Positions 22,922-30,552 are shown, numbered from the stretch's first letter. The stretch is DNA of 33,648 bases from Anaerophaga thermohalophila str. Valhall (GCF_000250735.1 NZ_AHZV01000323.1:1-33648), one strand, 5' to 3'. A program made the numbers and translations. Notes: generated by a model from the letters alone, not told the origin.

Positions 22922-23066
22922 ATGAGCCCGGTCTAAAAAGCATCTTTGTTGCCAAACTCTGTGTTGTTTTAAATTTTTGCATCCTCATTAACAGCGGGTT
23001 AACTCCGGTACAAAAATTTAAAACGCCTTGATTTTGACAAAAATATGCTTGTTATACCGCACTCAT
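22922..23066 (-). mobile_element. Palindromic element family C, copy C4 (full length)
   Basis: This 145-bp element runs from ATGAGCCCGGTCTAAAAAGC to CTTGTTATACCGCACTCAT and is the reverse of copy C2. The two arms align with each other over the whole length, for example GCATCTTTGTTGCCAAA with the complement of TTTTGACAAAAATATGC. TACTA occurs on both sides of TGAG...CTCA, a possible 5-bp target duplication. It lies just upstream of yaaA. Confidence 0.78.
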
Positions 23067-23160
23067 ACTATAGTTCGTTAAACTTCTGCAATATGCTACA
23101 AACCAAATGTTTGTGATAAAAATACTTTGTTTGCTTAAATGCAGTATATCGATATAAAAT

Positions 23161-23325
23161 AGTGTCTGTCCATAAAGTGCCATTTACTGTGTTACGCTCG
23201 TCCGAAAATTACTCATTTACGATGAGTAAACTGCGTATTTTCGGACTTCGCAAGCCTTGTAAATGACACTTTCTGAACAGACACACTTATTGTAAAATTT
23301 TTTTGCGAGTTTATAGACAAACACT
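23161..23325 (-). mobile_element. Palindromic MITE-like element, family A, copy A5 (full length)
   Basis: This 165-bp element starts AGTGTCTGTCCATAAAG and ends TTTATAGACAAACACT. It is flanked by AAAT at 23157-23160 and 23326-23329. The orientation is opposite to A2, A3 and A6. The core palindrome is intact, and the extra outer arm with TTTTTTTGCGAG is present at the right end. Confidence 0.88.
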
Positions 23326-23396
23326 AAATAGATTTTCTTACATCTTAAATCTGAAAATCTAACGTTCTATTAAAAACACCCGCTTTGTCTAAAAGT

Positions 23397-23576
23397 TTAA
23401 CCTGCATTTTTCATAAATTTTCGTCATGAGATGTTCAAGTATTCAAAAACACAAGAAACCGCAGAAAAAATTGATGCAGGAAATAGTGAACTATTCAAAT
23501 CAAATTTTTCGAGGACGCTTGTATTTTGCCGATAATTGGGCATCGAAATAGATCATTTATGAATAATGCAGGTTAA
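23397..23576 (+). mobile_element. Palindromic element family B, copy B2
   Basis: This 180-bp unit runs from TTAACCTGCATTTTTCATAA to TTTATGAATAATGCAGGTTAA, clearly homologous to B1 and B3, with small indels in the middle. It ends 7 bp from the rlmD stop codon and could serve as its 3' hairpin. Confidence 0.82.
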
Positions 23577-23583
23577 GTATTTT

Positions 23584-24992
23584 CTATTTTCTTTCCAGCA
23601 GAGCAACATTCTCCACATGATGGGTATGAGGGAACATATCTACCGGTTGCAGCGCGCTAACTTTATAGCGTGCATCCAGAAGGTTAATATCGCGCGCCTG
23701 AGTGGCAGAGTTGCAACTGACATATACAACTTTTTCGGGGGCTGCATTCAAAATGGTTCTGACGACATCTTCGTGCATTCCGGCGCGTGGAGGGTCGGTG
23801 ATCAAAACATCGGGGAAGCCTTCTTTTTCAAACAGATCATGCGTCAACAGGTCTTTCATGTCGCCGGCCAGAAATCTGGTGTTTGAAATTCCGTTTAATT
23901 CAGAATTTTCTTCTGCATTTTGAATGGCTTCGGGGATATATTCAATACCAATAACTTTCCTGGCTTTATGGGCTATAAAGTTAGCTATGGTTCCTGTTCC
24001 TGTGTAAAGATCGTAAACAGTTTCGTTGCCGGTAAGTCCTGCAAAACCGCGGACGACCTTGTATAAATTGTATGCCTGGAGAGAATTGGTCTGGTAAAAC
24101 GATTTTGGACCAATTTTAAATTTCAGTCCTTCCATTTCTTCAAAAATATGATCCCTTCCTGAGAAGAGATGAACTTTCAGATCGGTTATTGTGTCGTTGG
24201 CTTTTTCATTGATCACATACATCCATGATGTGACATCCGGAAATTTTTTAATGAGATGTTCGAAAAGCAGTTCGCGTTTATTTTTATCGTCATGGTAAAA
24301 AACGACAATAACCATGGATTCTCCCGTACTACTGGTGCGGATGATAAGCGTACGCAAAAAACCCTCCTGAGCTTTCAAATCGAAGAACGGCCAGTTATTT
24401 TTAAGTGCAAAACTTCGGACGGCAAGTCTTACCTCGTTTGAGGGTGAGGCTTGAAGATGACAATCTTCAATATCGATAACCTTATCGAACATTCCGGGGA
24501 TATGGAACCCAAGTCCGTTTTTGTTGCTGATAATTTCATCGGATTCCATCTCTTCGGGCGATAACCAGCGTCTGTTGGAGAAGGTGAACTCAAGTTTATT
24601 GCGGTAGAAACGTTCTTCCGGGGACGGCAGGATGGGGGATATTTCGGGCAATTCAACCTTGCCGATGCGCTTAAGATTGTTCCATACTTCGCGTTGTTTG
24701 AACTTTAACTGTTCGTTATAGGGAATGTGTTGCCATTTGCATCCGCCACATGTTCCGAAGTGACTGCAAAAAGGTTCTGTGCGGATATCGGAAAGATGAT
24801 GGAATCGTACCGGTCTTCCTTCGTAATATCTTTTTCTTTTTTTGTGACCTGTACATCAACCACGTCGCCGGGGGCGGCCAGGGGTACAAAAACTACTGTG
24901 TCGTTTACTTTTCCCAAAGCCTTCCCTTCGGCGGCTATGTCGCTGATTACCACTCTTTCCAGCAATGGTTTGTTTCGTCTTGAGCGTCCCAC
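23584..24992 (-). pseudogene. rlmD: 23S rRNA (uracil-5-)-methyltransferase RlmD family, frameshifted
   Basis: This SAM-dependent enzyme makes 5-methyluridine in 23S rRNA. The GTG start at 24992 begins a TRAM domain (about residues 8-60: RVVISDIAAEGKALGKVNDTVVFVPLAAPGDVVDVQVTK). The frame then breaks at a run of seven A (24843-24837 on the minus strand). Shifting by -1 restores YYEGRPVRF...CSHFGTCGGCKWQ with the iron-sulfur cysteines, the methyltransferase fold (YDLYTGTGTIANF), DPPRAGMH and the catalytic cysteine in VVYVSCNSATQARD, down to the stop at 23584. With one extra base the product would be 469 residues, normal for the family. A sequencing error, a true mutation, or slippage on A-AAA-AAA-G are all possible. 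Confidence 0.88.
24837..24843 (-). other. A7 tract where the rlmD frame shifts
   Basis: On the coding strand the sequence is GTC ACA AAA AAA GAA AAA GAT. The family sequence needs GTC ACA AAA AAA AGA AAA AGA, that is eight A. Without the eighth A, a -1 slip at the A-AAA-AAA heptamer gives the same protein. Confidence 0.8.
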
Positions 24993-25018
24993 AAATATAT
25001 TTTTCAGGTTTCAGGCCG

Positions 25019-25026
25019 CAAAGATA
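25019..25026 (-). promoter_or_regulatory. Promoter -7 box of rlmD
   Basis: TATCTTTG on the minus strand, 26 bp before the GTG start at 24992, matches the Bacteroidota -7 box. No exact -33 TTG was found at the usual distance. Confidence 0.5.
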
Positions 25027-25065
25027 TGTGAAACACCTTACATTCGCCTAAAATTTTTGGTTCTC

Positions 25066-25247
25066 TTAATCTGCATTGTTCATAAGTTTTCGTCATGAAA
25101 TGCTCAAATTTCAAATAATACAAGCAACCGCAGACAAATTTAAAGCAGGAAATAGTGACCTGTTTTCAAGTTAAATTTGGTGAAGACGCTTGTGTTTTGC
25201 CGATAGTTGAGCATCGCAATAGAATATTTATGAATAAAGCTGGTTAA
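25066..25247 (+). mobile_element. Palindromic element family B, copy B3
   Basis: This 182-bp unit runs from TTAATCTGCATTGTTCATAAG to TTTATGAATAAAGCTGGTTAA and is homologous to B1 and B2, with compensating changes in several arm positions. It lies between the divergent rlmD and selenium-operon promoters. Its right end reaches to within 6 bp of the TAACTTTG box and could provide the -33 region of that promoter. Confidence 0.82.
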
Positions 25248-25252
25248 ATTGT

Positions 25253-25260
25253 TAACTTTG
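25253..25260 (+). promoter_or_regulatory. Promoter -7 box of the QueF-like/selenium operon
   Basis: TAACTTTG followed by CA fits TAnnTTTG and lies 32 bp before the ATG at 25293. TATG at 25229-25232, 20 nt upstream and inside repeat B3, is an imperfect -33 candidate. Confidence 0.55.
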
Positions 25261-25292
25261 CATCCGCATGAAAAAATAAAAAGTAACTGATA

Positions 25293-25733
25293 ATGACAGG
25301 AAAAACATTGACTTACAAAGACATCGACAAGAGTATTCTGAAAGCGCTTCCCAATCCAACCCGGCAGGCTTATGAAATAAAGATAAAAATCCCCGAGTTT
25401 ACTTTTTTGGGGGTGAAGGATCAACCCGATTTTGCAGATGTATACATCACGTTTTATCCTACTGATAAAATTATTGAGCTTAAATCGCTCAAGATGTATG
25501 TTCACGCATTGCGAAATATTACTGTTTCTTATGAGCGGTTGATTAATATTTTTTATGATCATCTAATGGAGGTATACAACCCCGACCGTATTCGCATTGT
25601 TATGGTTTGCAATCCAAGAGGTGGCATAAGTTCACGTCTTACAATTGACTCCGACTGGAAAGTTCGTGGTGGAGAAGAAAAATACAGCGATTGGAAGAAT
25701 CATATGGACGATACCTGGAATGTTACACTTTAA
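25293..25733 (+). CDS. QueF-like protein lacking the catalytic cysteine
   Basis: This 146-residue protein has the tunnelling fold of the short (type I) nitrile reductase QueF, which reduces preQ0 to preQ1 for queuosine. It shares PEFT (34-37), QPDFA (44-48, catalytic Asp46), the QueF signature ELKSLKMY (62-69), an aligned glutamate (Glu81) and NPRGGIS (107-113). The thioimide-forming cysteine of QueF (FTSLCPKTGQPDF in B. subtilis) is replaced by Gly40 (FTFLGVKD-QPDF), with one residue deleted, and the catalytic histidine is Tyr80. It therefore probably cannot work as a normal QueF. It begins the transcript that continues 16 bp later with selU. Automatic annotation would call it preQ1 synthase. 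Confidence 0.85.
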   Translation: MTGKTLTYKDIDKSILKALPNPTRQAYEIKIKIPEFTFLGVKDQPDFADVYITFYPTDKIIELKSLKMYVHALRNITVSYERLINIFYDHLMEVYNPDRIRIVMVCNPRGGISSRLTIDSDWKVRGGEEKYSDWKNHMDDTWNVTL

Positions 25734-25749
25734 GTGATTTTTATTGTTA

Positions 25750-26805
25750 ATGGCAAATTCGTTATCACCATACGATTTTTTAAGTGCTTCTGAGAAATAT
25801 CCGGTTGTAGATGTTCGTACACCTTCAGAATATGCAAAAGGACATATCCCGGGTGCGGTGAATTTGCCTCTTTTTTCTGATGAAGAAAGAGCTGTTGTTG
25901 GGACAATATATAAGAAACAGGGCAGGAATCAGGCGATTCTTAAAGGTTTGGAGTTTATTGGTCCGGGAATGTCAAAAATGGCTAAAGAAGGCTTAGAACT
26001 TTCCGTTGAAGGAAAATTACTTGTTCATTGCTGGAGAGGTGGAATGAGAAGTGCCAGTATGGCATGGTTGTTTGAGACGGTGGGTATTGACACTTATCTG
26101 TTGGAAGGAGGTTACAAAGCATACAGAGCTTCCTTCAGAGAGATGCTCAAACGATGGAAATGGAATTTTGTTGTTTTGGGCGGACCAACCGGGAGCGGTA
26201 AAACCGATGTTTTAAAAGCGCTTGCTGTGCAGGGTGAACAGGTACTCGATCTTGAAGGCCTTGCCAATCATAAAGGATCGGCTTTTGGGGCATTGGGTCA
26301 GGAAAAGCAACCTACCAGTGAACAGTTTGAGAATGATATACATGAAGTTCTTCGGCACTTTGATCCGGAACGTATTATATGGGTCGAAGGCGAAAGTCAC
26401 AGCATCGGACGTGTTTTTATTCCGGATATGTTGTTCGAAATATTGATGAATTCTCCCCTGGTTATGTTCGAATTGGAACGTGAAAAACGACTCGACAGAC
26501 TTGTAAAGGAATATGGCTGTTTTGACAAGGAGTTACTGGCACAATCGGTTAAAAAGATACAAAAGCGACTGGGTGGATTGCGTACAAAAGAGGCTCTTGA
26601 AGCACTCGATTGTGGAAACTACCGAAAGGTTGCGGATATCACATTGCAGTATTACGATAAAGGTTATGCCAATTCATTGGCGAGGAGAAAGAAGCCTTTA
26701 TTGGTCATTGAGGAGAATGAGGATAATCCGGATGCTTCGGCAGTGAAATTAAAATCTGAATTGAGTTATGCATACAATAGATACCAAAGGGAAACTTTGT
26801 CCTGA
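25750..26805 (+). CDS. selU: tRNA 2-selenouridine synthase SelU (MnmH)
   Basis: SelU replaces the sulfur of 2-thiouridine at tRNA position 34 by selenium, through a geranylated intermediate, using selenophosphate. The 351-residue protein consists of a rhodanese domain (about 5-130) with the catalytic Cys94 in VHCWRGGMRS, and a P-loop domain (about 140-340) with GGPTGSGKT (144-152). Both match the family. I use ATG 25750 in place of the TTG 6 bp earlier. It overlaps yedF by 38 bp. Its substrate is the product of MnmA (140-1345), and its selenium donor is made by SelD (28820-29869). Confidence 0.95.
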   Translation: MANSLSPYDFLSASEKYPVVDVRTPSEYAKGHIPGAVNLPLFSDEERAVVGTIYKKQGRNQAILKGLEFIGPGMSKMAKEGLELSVEGKLLVHCWRGGMRSASMAWLFETVGIDTYLLEGGYKAYRASFREMLKRWKWNFVVLGGPTGSGKTDVLKALAVQGEQVLDLEGLANHKGSAFGALGQEKQPTSEQFENDIHEVLRHFDPERIIWVEGESHSIGRVFIPDMLFEILMNSPLVMFELEREKRLDRLVKEYGCFDKELLAQSVKKIQKRLGGLRTKEALEALDCGNYRKVADITLQYYDKGYANSLARRKKPLLVIEENEDNPDASAVKLKSELSYAYNRYQRETLS

Positions 26806-27388
26806 GCCTCTCATTATGGCGAAGAACGGCTTGAGAGATGTTGAGGAAGGCGAGAAAATTCTGGTGATTTCTGATAATGAAACATCTTTTCAAAACCTGA
26901 TGAGCTTTTTGTCCGACCTGGGAGCCAATCCTGTGGCCGAACAAAAAGGAGAAGAGTATTTTGTGGAGGCAACAAAGCCACCTGAATCATCCGAAAAAGC
27001 TGAAAAAAATCCGGAAGCTTATTGTTCTGTTCCCGGAGTTTCTGAACCTTCTGACGATTACGTAGTGGTAGCCCGAAGCTGCCGGATGGGAGAAGGGGAT
27101 GAAGAATTGGGACGTTTGTTAATCCGTGGATATTTTAATGCCCTCAAAGGCATGGATAATTTGCCTACCCATATTGTAATGTACAATGGAGGCATTAATT
27201 TGGCATTGAAAGATACCGACACTGCTATTGCTTTGGGTGAACTGGAAGACAAAGGTGTAACCATAATTGTTTGCGGCACTTGTGTGGACTTTTATAGAGT
27301 AAAAGAGAAAGTGGCAGTTGGTCGCATCAGCAATATGTACCAAATTGCCAATATACTGGCAGAAGCCGGACATGTTGTTTACCTGTAG
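26768..27388 (+). CDS. yedF: Selenium metabolism protein YedF (TusA-like plus DsrE-like)
   Basis: This 206-residue fusion has an N-terminal TusA/SirA-like domain (1-70) with the persulfide-type motif LCPEPL (Cys11), a variable linker, and a DsrE-like domain (about 97-206) with Cys105, Cys169 and Cys172 (VCGTC). YedF occurs almost only in genomes with SelD and is thought to carry selenium or sulfur as a persulfide or perselenide. The start lies 38 bp inside the end of selU, and the next gene follows after 5 bp, so it is firmly part of the operon. Confidence 0.92.
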   Translation: MHTIDTKGKLCPEPLIMAKNGLRDVEEGEKILVISDNETSFQNLMSFLSDLGANPVAEQKGEEYFVEATKPPESSEKAEKNPEAYCSVPGVSEPSDDYVVVARSCRMGEGDEELGRLLIRGYFNALKGMDNLPTHIVMYNGGINLALKDTDTAIALGELEDKGVTIIVCGTCVDFYRVKEKVAVGRISNMYQIANILAEAGHVVYL

Positions 27389-27393
27389 AAAGG

Positions 27394-28524
27394 ATGATAA
27401 CCTTTTCCAATACATATTTTGATAATGCCAGCACCAGTTGGCCTAAGCCGGTTGAAGTCGGTAAAGCTATGGATGATTTTCTCCGCAAGGAGGGAGGCAC
27501 CTATGGCCGTGCTGCTTACGGGCGTGTTTATCACACATCAATGATTGTTGAGCAGTGCCGAAATGCCCTTGGCGAAATGCTGGGAGTTTCAGAATCAGGT
27601 AACATTGCCTTTACTGCCAATGCAACCGTTGGTTTGAATGCAATAATGTCGGGTTTGGATTTACGCGGATGCGAAGTATTGGTTTCACCCCTGGAACATA
27701 ACGCCGTAATGCGTCCTTTGCTAAGGCTTTCAGAAAAAGATAATGTTATCTGGAAATTTTTACCGGCCGGAACCGACGGGCGGATTATTCCAGAAAAAGT
27801 TCCGGAAGTAATATCATCTAAAACCAGTCTGATAATTGTTAATCACCAAAGCAATGTTAATGGTGTTTTGCAGCCAGTGGATGAGCTTCGACAATATATC
27901 GGACAAATACCCTTAGTTGTAGATGTAACGCAATCGCTTGGCAGTGAGTCCGTTAAAGGGGATGAGTGGGGTGTTGATTTTATTGCTTTTACCGGACACA
28001 AGGGACTTCTTGGGCCCACCGGCACAGGTGGATTCTTTGTGAGGCATCCGGAAAAGTTGTCCCCTTTTGTTTTCGGCGGAACAGGGAGTTGTTCCGAAAG
28101 TTTTGAAATGCCGGGGTTTTCTCCCGATAAATATGAAGCCGGAACACATAACACGGTAGGTTTAACCGGATTGCTGGCCGCCTTAAATCATCAACCCATA
28201 CAGAAATGGGAAAAAGAAAAATTCAAGGAATTGATTCAACGTCTCAGACGGATAAAAAACGTCAGGGTATTGGCTGCTGATGATTTTCAACATCAGGGAG
28301 GTCTGTTTTCGATAGTACATAGTGCTTACCCTCCATCAGCCATTGCCCGGCGGATTTATGACAAATTTGGAATTGAGATACGTTCGGGATTACACTGTGC
28401 TCCACAGGCACATAAGCATCTTGCAACATTTCCCATGGGGTCTGCCCGTTTTGCTTTCTCTCCCTGGCATACCAATGATGATCTGGACAAGCTGGGAGAC
28501 GCACTTGTGGAGGTGCTGAAGTAA
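27394..28524 (+). CDS. Class V aminotransferase, cysteine desulfurase/selenocysteine lyase-like
   Basis: This 376-residue PLP enzyme of the NifS/SufS superfamily is close to the subgroup found with YedF and SelD. It shows the PLP lysine Lys203 in FTGHKGLLGPTGTGG, Asp177 (VVDVTQSLG), His102 (SPLEHNAV) and a catalytic-position Cys335 in RSGLHCAPQAH. Such enzymes release sulfur or selenium from cysteine or selenocysteine onto a carrier. In this context a selenium-delivery role toward SelD, via YedF or the DUF3343 protein, is likely but inferred. It follows yedF by 5 bp and is separated from the DUF3343 gene by 80 bp with a hairpin. Confidence 0.9.
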   Translation: MITFSNTYFDNASTSWPKPVEVGKAMDDFLRKEGGTYGRAAYGRVYHTSMIVEQCRNALGEMLGVSESGNIAFTANATVGLNAIMSGLDLRGCEVLVSPLEHNAVMRPLLRLSEKDNVIWKFLPAGTDGRIIPEKVPEVISSKTSLIIVNHQSNVNGVLQPVDELRQYIGQIPLVVDVTQSLGSESVKGDEWGVDFIAFTGHKGLLGPTGTGGFFVRHPEKLSPFVFGGTGSCSESFEMPGFSPDKYEAGTHNTVGLTGLLAALNHQPIQKWEKEKFKELIQRLRRIKNVRVLAADDFQHQGGLFSIVHSAYPPSAIARRIYDKFGIEIRSGLHCAPQAHKHLATFPMGSARFAFSPWHTNDDLDKLGDALVEVLK

Positions 28525-28526
28525 GT

Positions 28527-28590
28527 ATCCCGAATTTCTCATCTCGGATTATACGGGATTTTATCTAACCTCTAATCTCTAATCTAATAT
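28527..28590 (+). other. Hairpin and TCTAA tract inside the selenium operon
   Basis: ATCCCG (28527-28532) can pair with CGGGAT (28554-28559), followed by TTTTAT, a weak terminator-like shape. It is followed by a CTAAC/CTAAT short repeat tract (28563-28590) like those at 16161 and 20159. It might lower expression of the last two operon genes relative to the first four, but the stem is short and the evidence modest. Confidence 0.35.
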
Positions 28591-28604
28591 TTAACATTTC
28601 GCCA

Positions 28605-28823
28605 ATGCCGATACTATTATTTACCAATGTTCATAAGGTCATGAAGGCGGACACACTATGTCGTCAGAACGGTATCCACTGCCGGGTACTTCCGGTTCCG
28701 GAACATATTTCATCGGAGTGTGGTATGTGCCTGGAGGTGGAGGCAGAAAACACGGAAAAGTGTGCAGTGGTTCTAAAAGAAAACAACATTCAATTCGAAA
28801 TATATAATATGGAGGTTTTATGA
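28605..28823 (+). CDS. DUF3343 putative selenium/sulfur carrier
   Basis: This small 72-residue protein of the DUF3343 family is widely found beside SelD and YedF-type genes and is annotated as a putative Se/S carrier. It has the typical beta-alpha-beta start (LLFTNVHKVMKADTLCRQNGI), PVPEHISSECGMC with Cys39 and Cys42, which match the conserved ISSxCG motif, and a C-terminal strand. It is cytoplasmic. The stop overlaps the selD start by 4 bp (ATGA), so the two are coupled. Confidence 0.88.
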   Translation: MPILLFTNVHKVMKADTLCRQNGIHCRVLPVPEHISSECGMCLEVEAENTEKCAVVLKENNIQFEIYNMEVL

Positions 28824-29869
28824 ACAGTCAGGATATAGATTTGCTTAAAACCGTTGAATATGGTGGCTGTTCGGCTAAATTGCCCCCTGCCGAACTGGCA
28901 GGAATTTTGTCTAAACTCCCGCAGATGCAGCATCCGAATATTATGGTTGATATCGAAACTCATGATGATGCCGGAGTATATAAACTAAATGATGAGACTG
29001 CACTTATTTTCACGACAGATTTTTTCCCACCAATTTGTTCCGATCCTTTCGAGTTTGGGGAAATTGCTGCCACCAACGCTCTGAGTGATGTTTATGCTAT
29101 GGGGGGGACGCCTTTGCTGGCTCTGAATTTGCTTATGTTTTCATCAGCTCAGATGCCAATATCGGTTTTCGAAAAAATATTAGCAGGAGGACAAAGTAAG
29201 GTAAAGGAAGCCGGATGTCTGATAATGGGCGGGCATACCATTGAAGATCACCCTCCCAAGTACGGGCTGGCAGTTGTTGGTACCGTACATCCCGACAAGC
29301 TGATAACGAATGCAGCAGCAAAGCCCGGTGATGTTTTGATACTTACCAAACCGCTTGGAATAGGAGTATTGGTTGCGGCACAACGGTTAAACATGGTTCG
29401 CGAAAATGCCTACCGTAATGGCATTGAACAAATGAAAATTCTGAATAATTTTGGACGTGATGTCATGGTTCGTCACGGGGTACGTTGTGCAACGGATATT
29501 ACCGGATTCGGATTGTTAGGACATGCCCTCAAAATGGCTGAAGCCGGTAATGTGAGTCTGTCAATTAAAAGTCGTGATTTACCCATTATCGATCAGGCAG
29601 ACCAGCTTGCTAATGATGGCTGTATTCCCGGCGCATCGTTCAGGAACCTTAGTTATGTGCAACCACATCTGCATGTTGCAAAGCTCGTGGAACCTCATCT
29701 GAAAATGCTGGCTGCTGATGCTCAAACTTCCGGTGGATTGTTGATGTGCGTTCCCCCGGATAAAGTACAGGATGTTCTTAATGATCTGAGATCCGTGAAT
29801 ACTCATACCCAGGCATCCATAGTCGGAGAGGTTTTACCTAAAACCCGTAAATCTATATACCTTGAGTAA
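28820..29869 (+). CDS. selD: Selenide, water dikinase SelD
   Basis: SelD makes selenophosphate from selenide and ATP, the selenium donor for SelU and, where present, for selenocysteine synthesis. The 349-residue protein keeps the catalytic Cys17 and Lys20 (EYGGCSAK), at the same numbers as in E. coli (the second Cys of that motif is Ala here), TTDFFPP with metal-binding aspartates, NALSDVYAMGG, and GGHTIEDHPPKYGLAVVG. Codon 17 is TGT, so this is the cysteine form, not selenocysteine. Within this window the only visible selenophosphate user is SelU. Confidence 0.95.
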   Translation: MNSQDIDLLKTVEYGGCSAKLPPAELAGILSKLPQMQHPNIMVDIETHDDAGVYKLNDETALIFTTDFFPPICSDPFEFGEIAATNALSDVYAMGGTPLLALNLLMFSSAQMPISVFEKILAGGQSKVKEAGCLIMGGHTIEDHPPKYGLAVVGTVHPDKLITNAAAKPGDVLILTKPLGIGVLVAAQRLNMVRENAYRNGIEQMKILNNFGRDVMVRHGVRCATDITGFGLLGHALKMAEAGNVSLSIKSRDLPIIDQADQLANDGCIPGASFRNLSYVQPHLHVAKLVEPHLKMLAADAQTSGGLLMCVPPDKVQDVLNDLRSVNTHTQASIVGEVLPKTRKSIYLE

Positions 29870-29905
29870 TATTAAGGTCTTTGTGTCTTTTTTTGTTATT
29901 TTGCA

Positions 29906-30547
29906 ATGACTTTAAGAAAAAAAATAATGCAGAAACAGGAAATTCAGTCTCTTTTGGAAGCTGAAGCTAAAGCGGTTGCTTCCATTCCGGTTACCGAAGA
30001 ATTCGGGAAAGCCGTTGATTTAATACACGAGTATGTCCATAAAAAAAAGGGTAAACTAATTACCAGCGGGATGGGTAAGGCAGGTCAGATTGCCAATAAT
30101 ATGGCCACTACATTCAGCAGTACCGGGACACCGTCCGTTTTTTTGCATCCCAGCGAAGCCCAGCATGGCGATTTGGGAGTAATTCAGGAAAACGATGTTA
30201 TGCTGCTGATTTCTAACTCAGGGAAAACAAGAGAAATTCTTGAACTCGTTGACCTGGCAAAAGGCTTGAGACCCGATATCCCGTTTGTCGTCATCACCGG
30301 GAATAAGGATTCTTTACTTGCAGAGGCTGCAACAGCCTGTATCTTTACAGGTAACCCTCGCGAGGTTTGTGCACTGGGACTTACGCCAACTACTTCAACC
30401 ACAACAATGACGGTTATAGGTGATGTACTCGTGGTTTTACTAATGAAGCGAATAGGATTTACCAATCACGATTACGCGTTGAGGCACCATGGCGGTTATC
30501 TTGGCGACAAATCACGAAAAGCTGCTGTTCTTGAAAAAAATAAATAA
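29906..30547 (+). CDS. SIS-domain sugar-phosphate isomerase, KdsD/KpsF-like without CBS domains
   Basis: This 213-residue single SIS-domain protein has TSGMGKAGQIANNMATTFSSTGTPSVFLHPSEAQHGDLG (53-91) and ISNSGKTRE (102-110), which carry the phosphosugar-binding and KpsF/GutQ active-site signatures. HHGGYLG (194-200) aligns with the HPGGxLG motif of arabinose-5-phosphate isomerase. The paired CBS domains of E. coli KdsD are absent, as in short members. A role in making arabinose 5-phosphate for KDO is plausible; 6-phospho-3-hexuloisomerase is an alternative. An internal ATG at 29927 could be the true start. It leads a four-gene operon, 36 bp after selD. Confidence 0.85.
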   Translation: MTLRKKIMQKQEIQSLLEAEAKAVASIPVTEEFGKAVDLIHEYVHKKKGKLITSGMGKAGQIANNMATTFSSTGTPSVFLHPSEAQHGDLGVIQENDVMLLISNSGKTREILELVDLAKGLRPDIPFVVITGNKDSLLAEAATACIFTGNPREVCALGLTPTTSTTTMTVIGDVLVVLLMKRIGFTNHDYALRHHGGYLGDKSRKAAVLEKNK

Positions 30548-30552
30548 CTGGT

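Noticed and set aside
5865-23325. Spaced repeated palindromes as a CRISPR array
   Set aside because: The repeats are kilobases apart, 145-182 bp long, have target duplications and no regular spacers, and there are no cas genes.
24705-24992. Stand-alone 95-residue TRAM-domain protein
   Set aside because: The sequence is the exact N-terminal part of RlmD, and the missing middle is present in the -1 frame, so it is one broken gene and not two genes.
25744-25749. TTG start of selU two codons before the ATG
   Set aside because: The ATG at 25750 is the better start and homologues need no extra residues.
28820-28890. SelD as a selenoprotein with an in-frame TGA
   Set aside because: Codon 17 is TGT (cysteine) and the frame is continuous, so no selenocysteine is needed.
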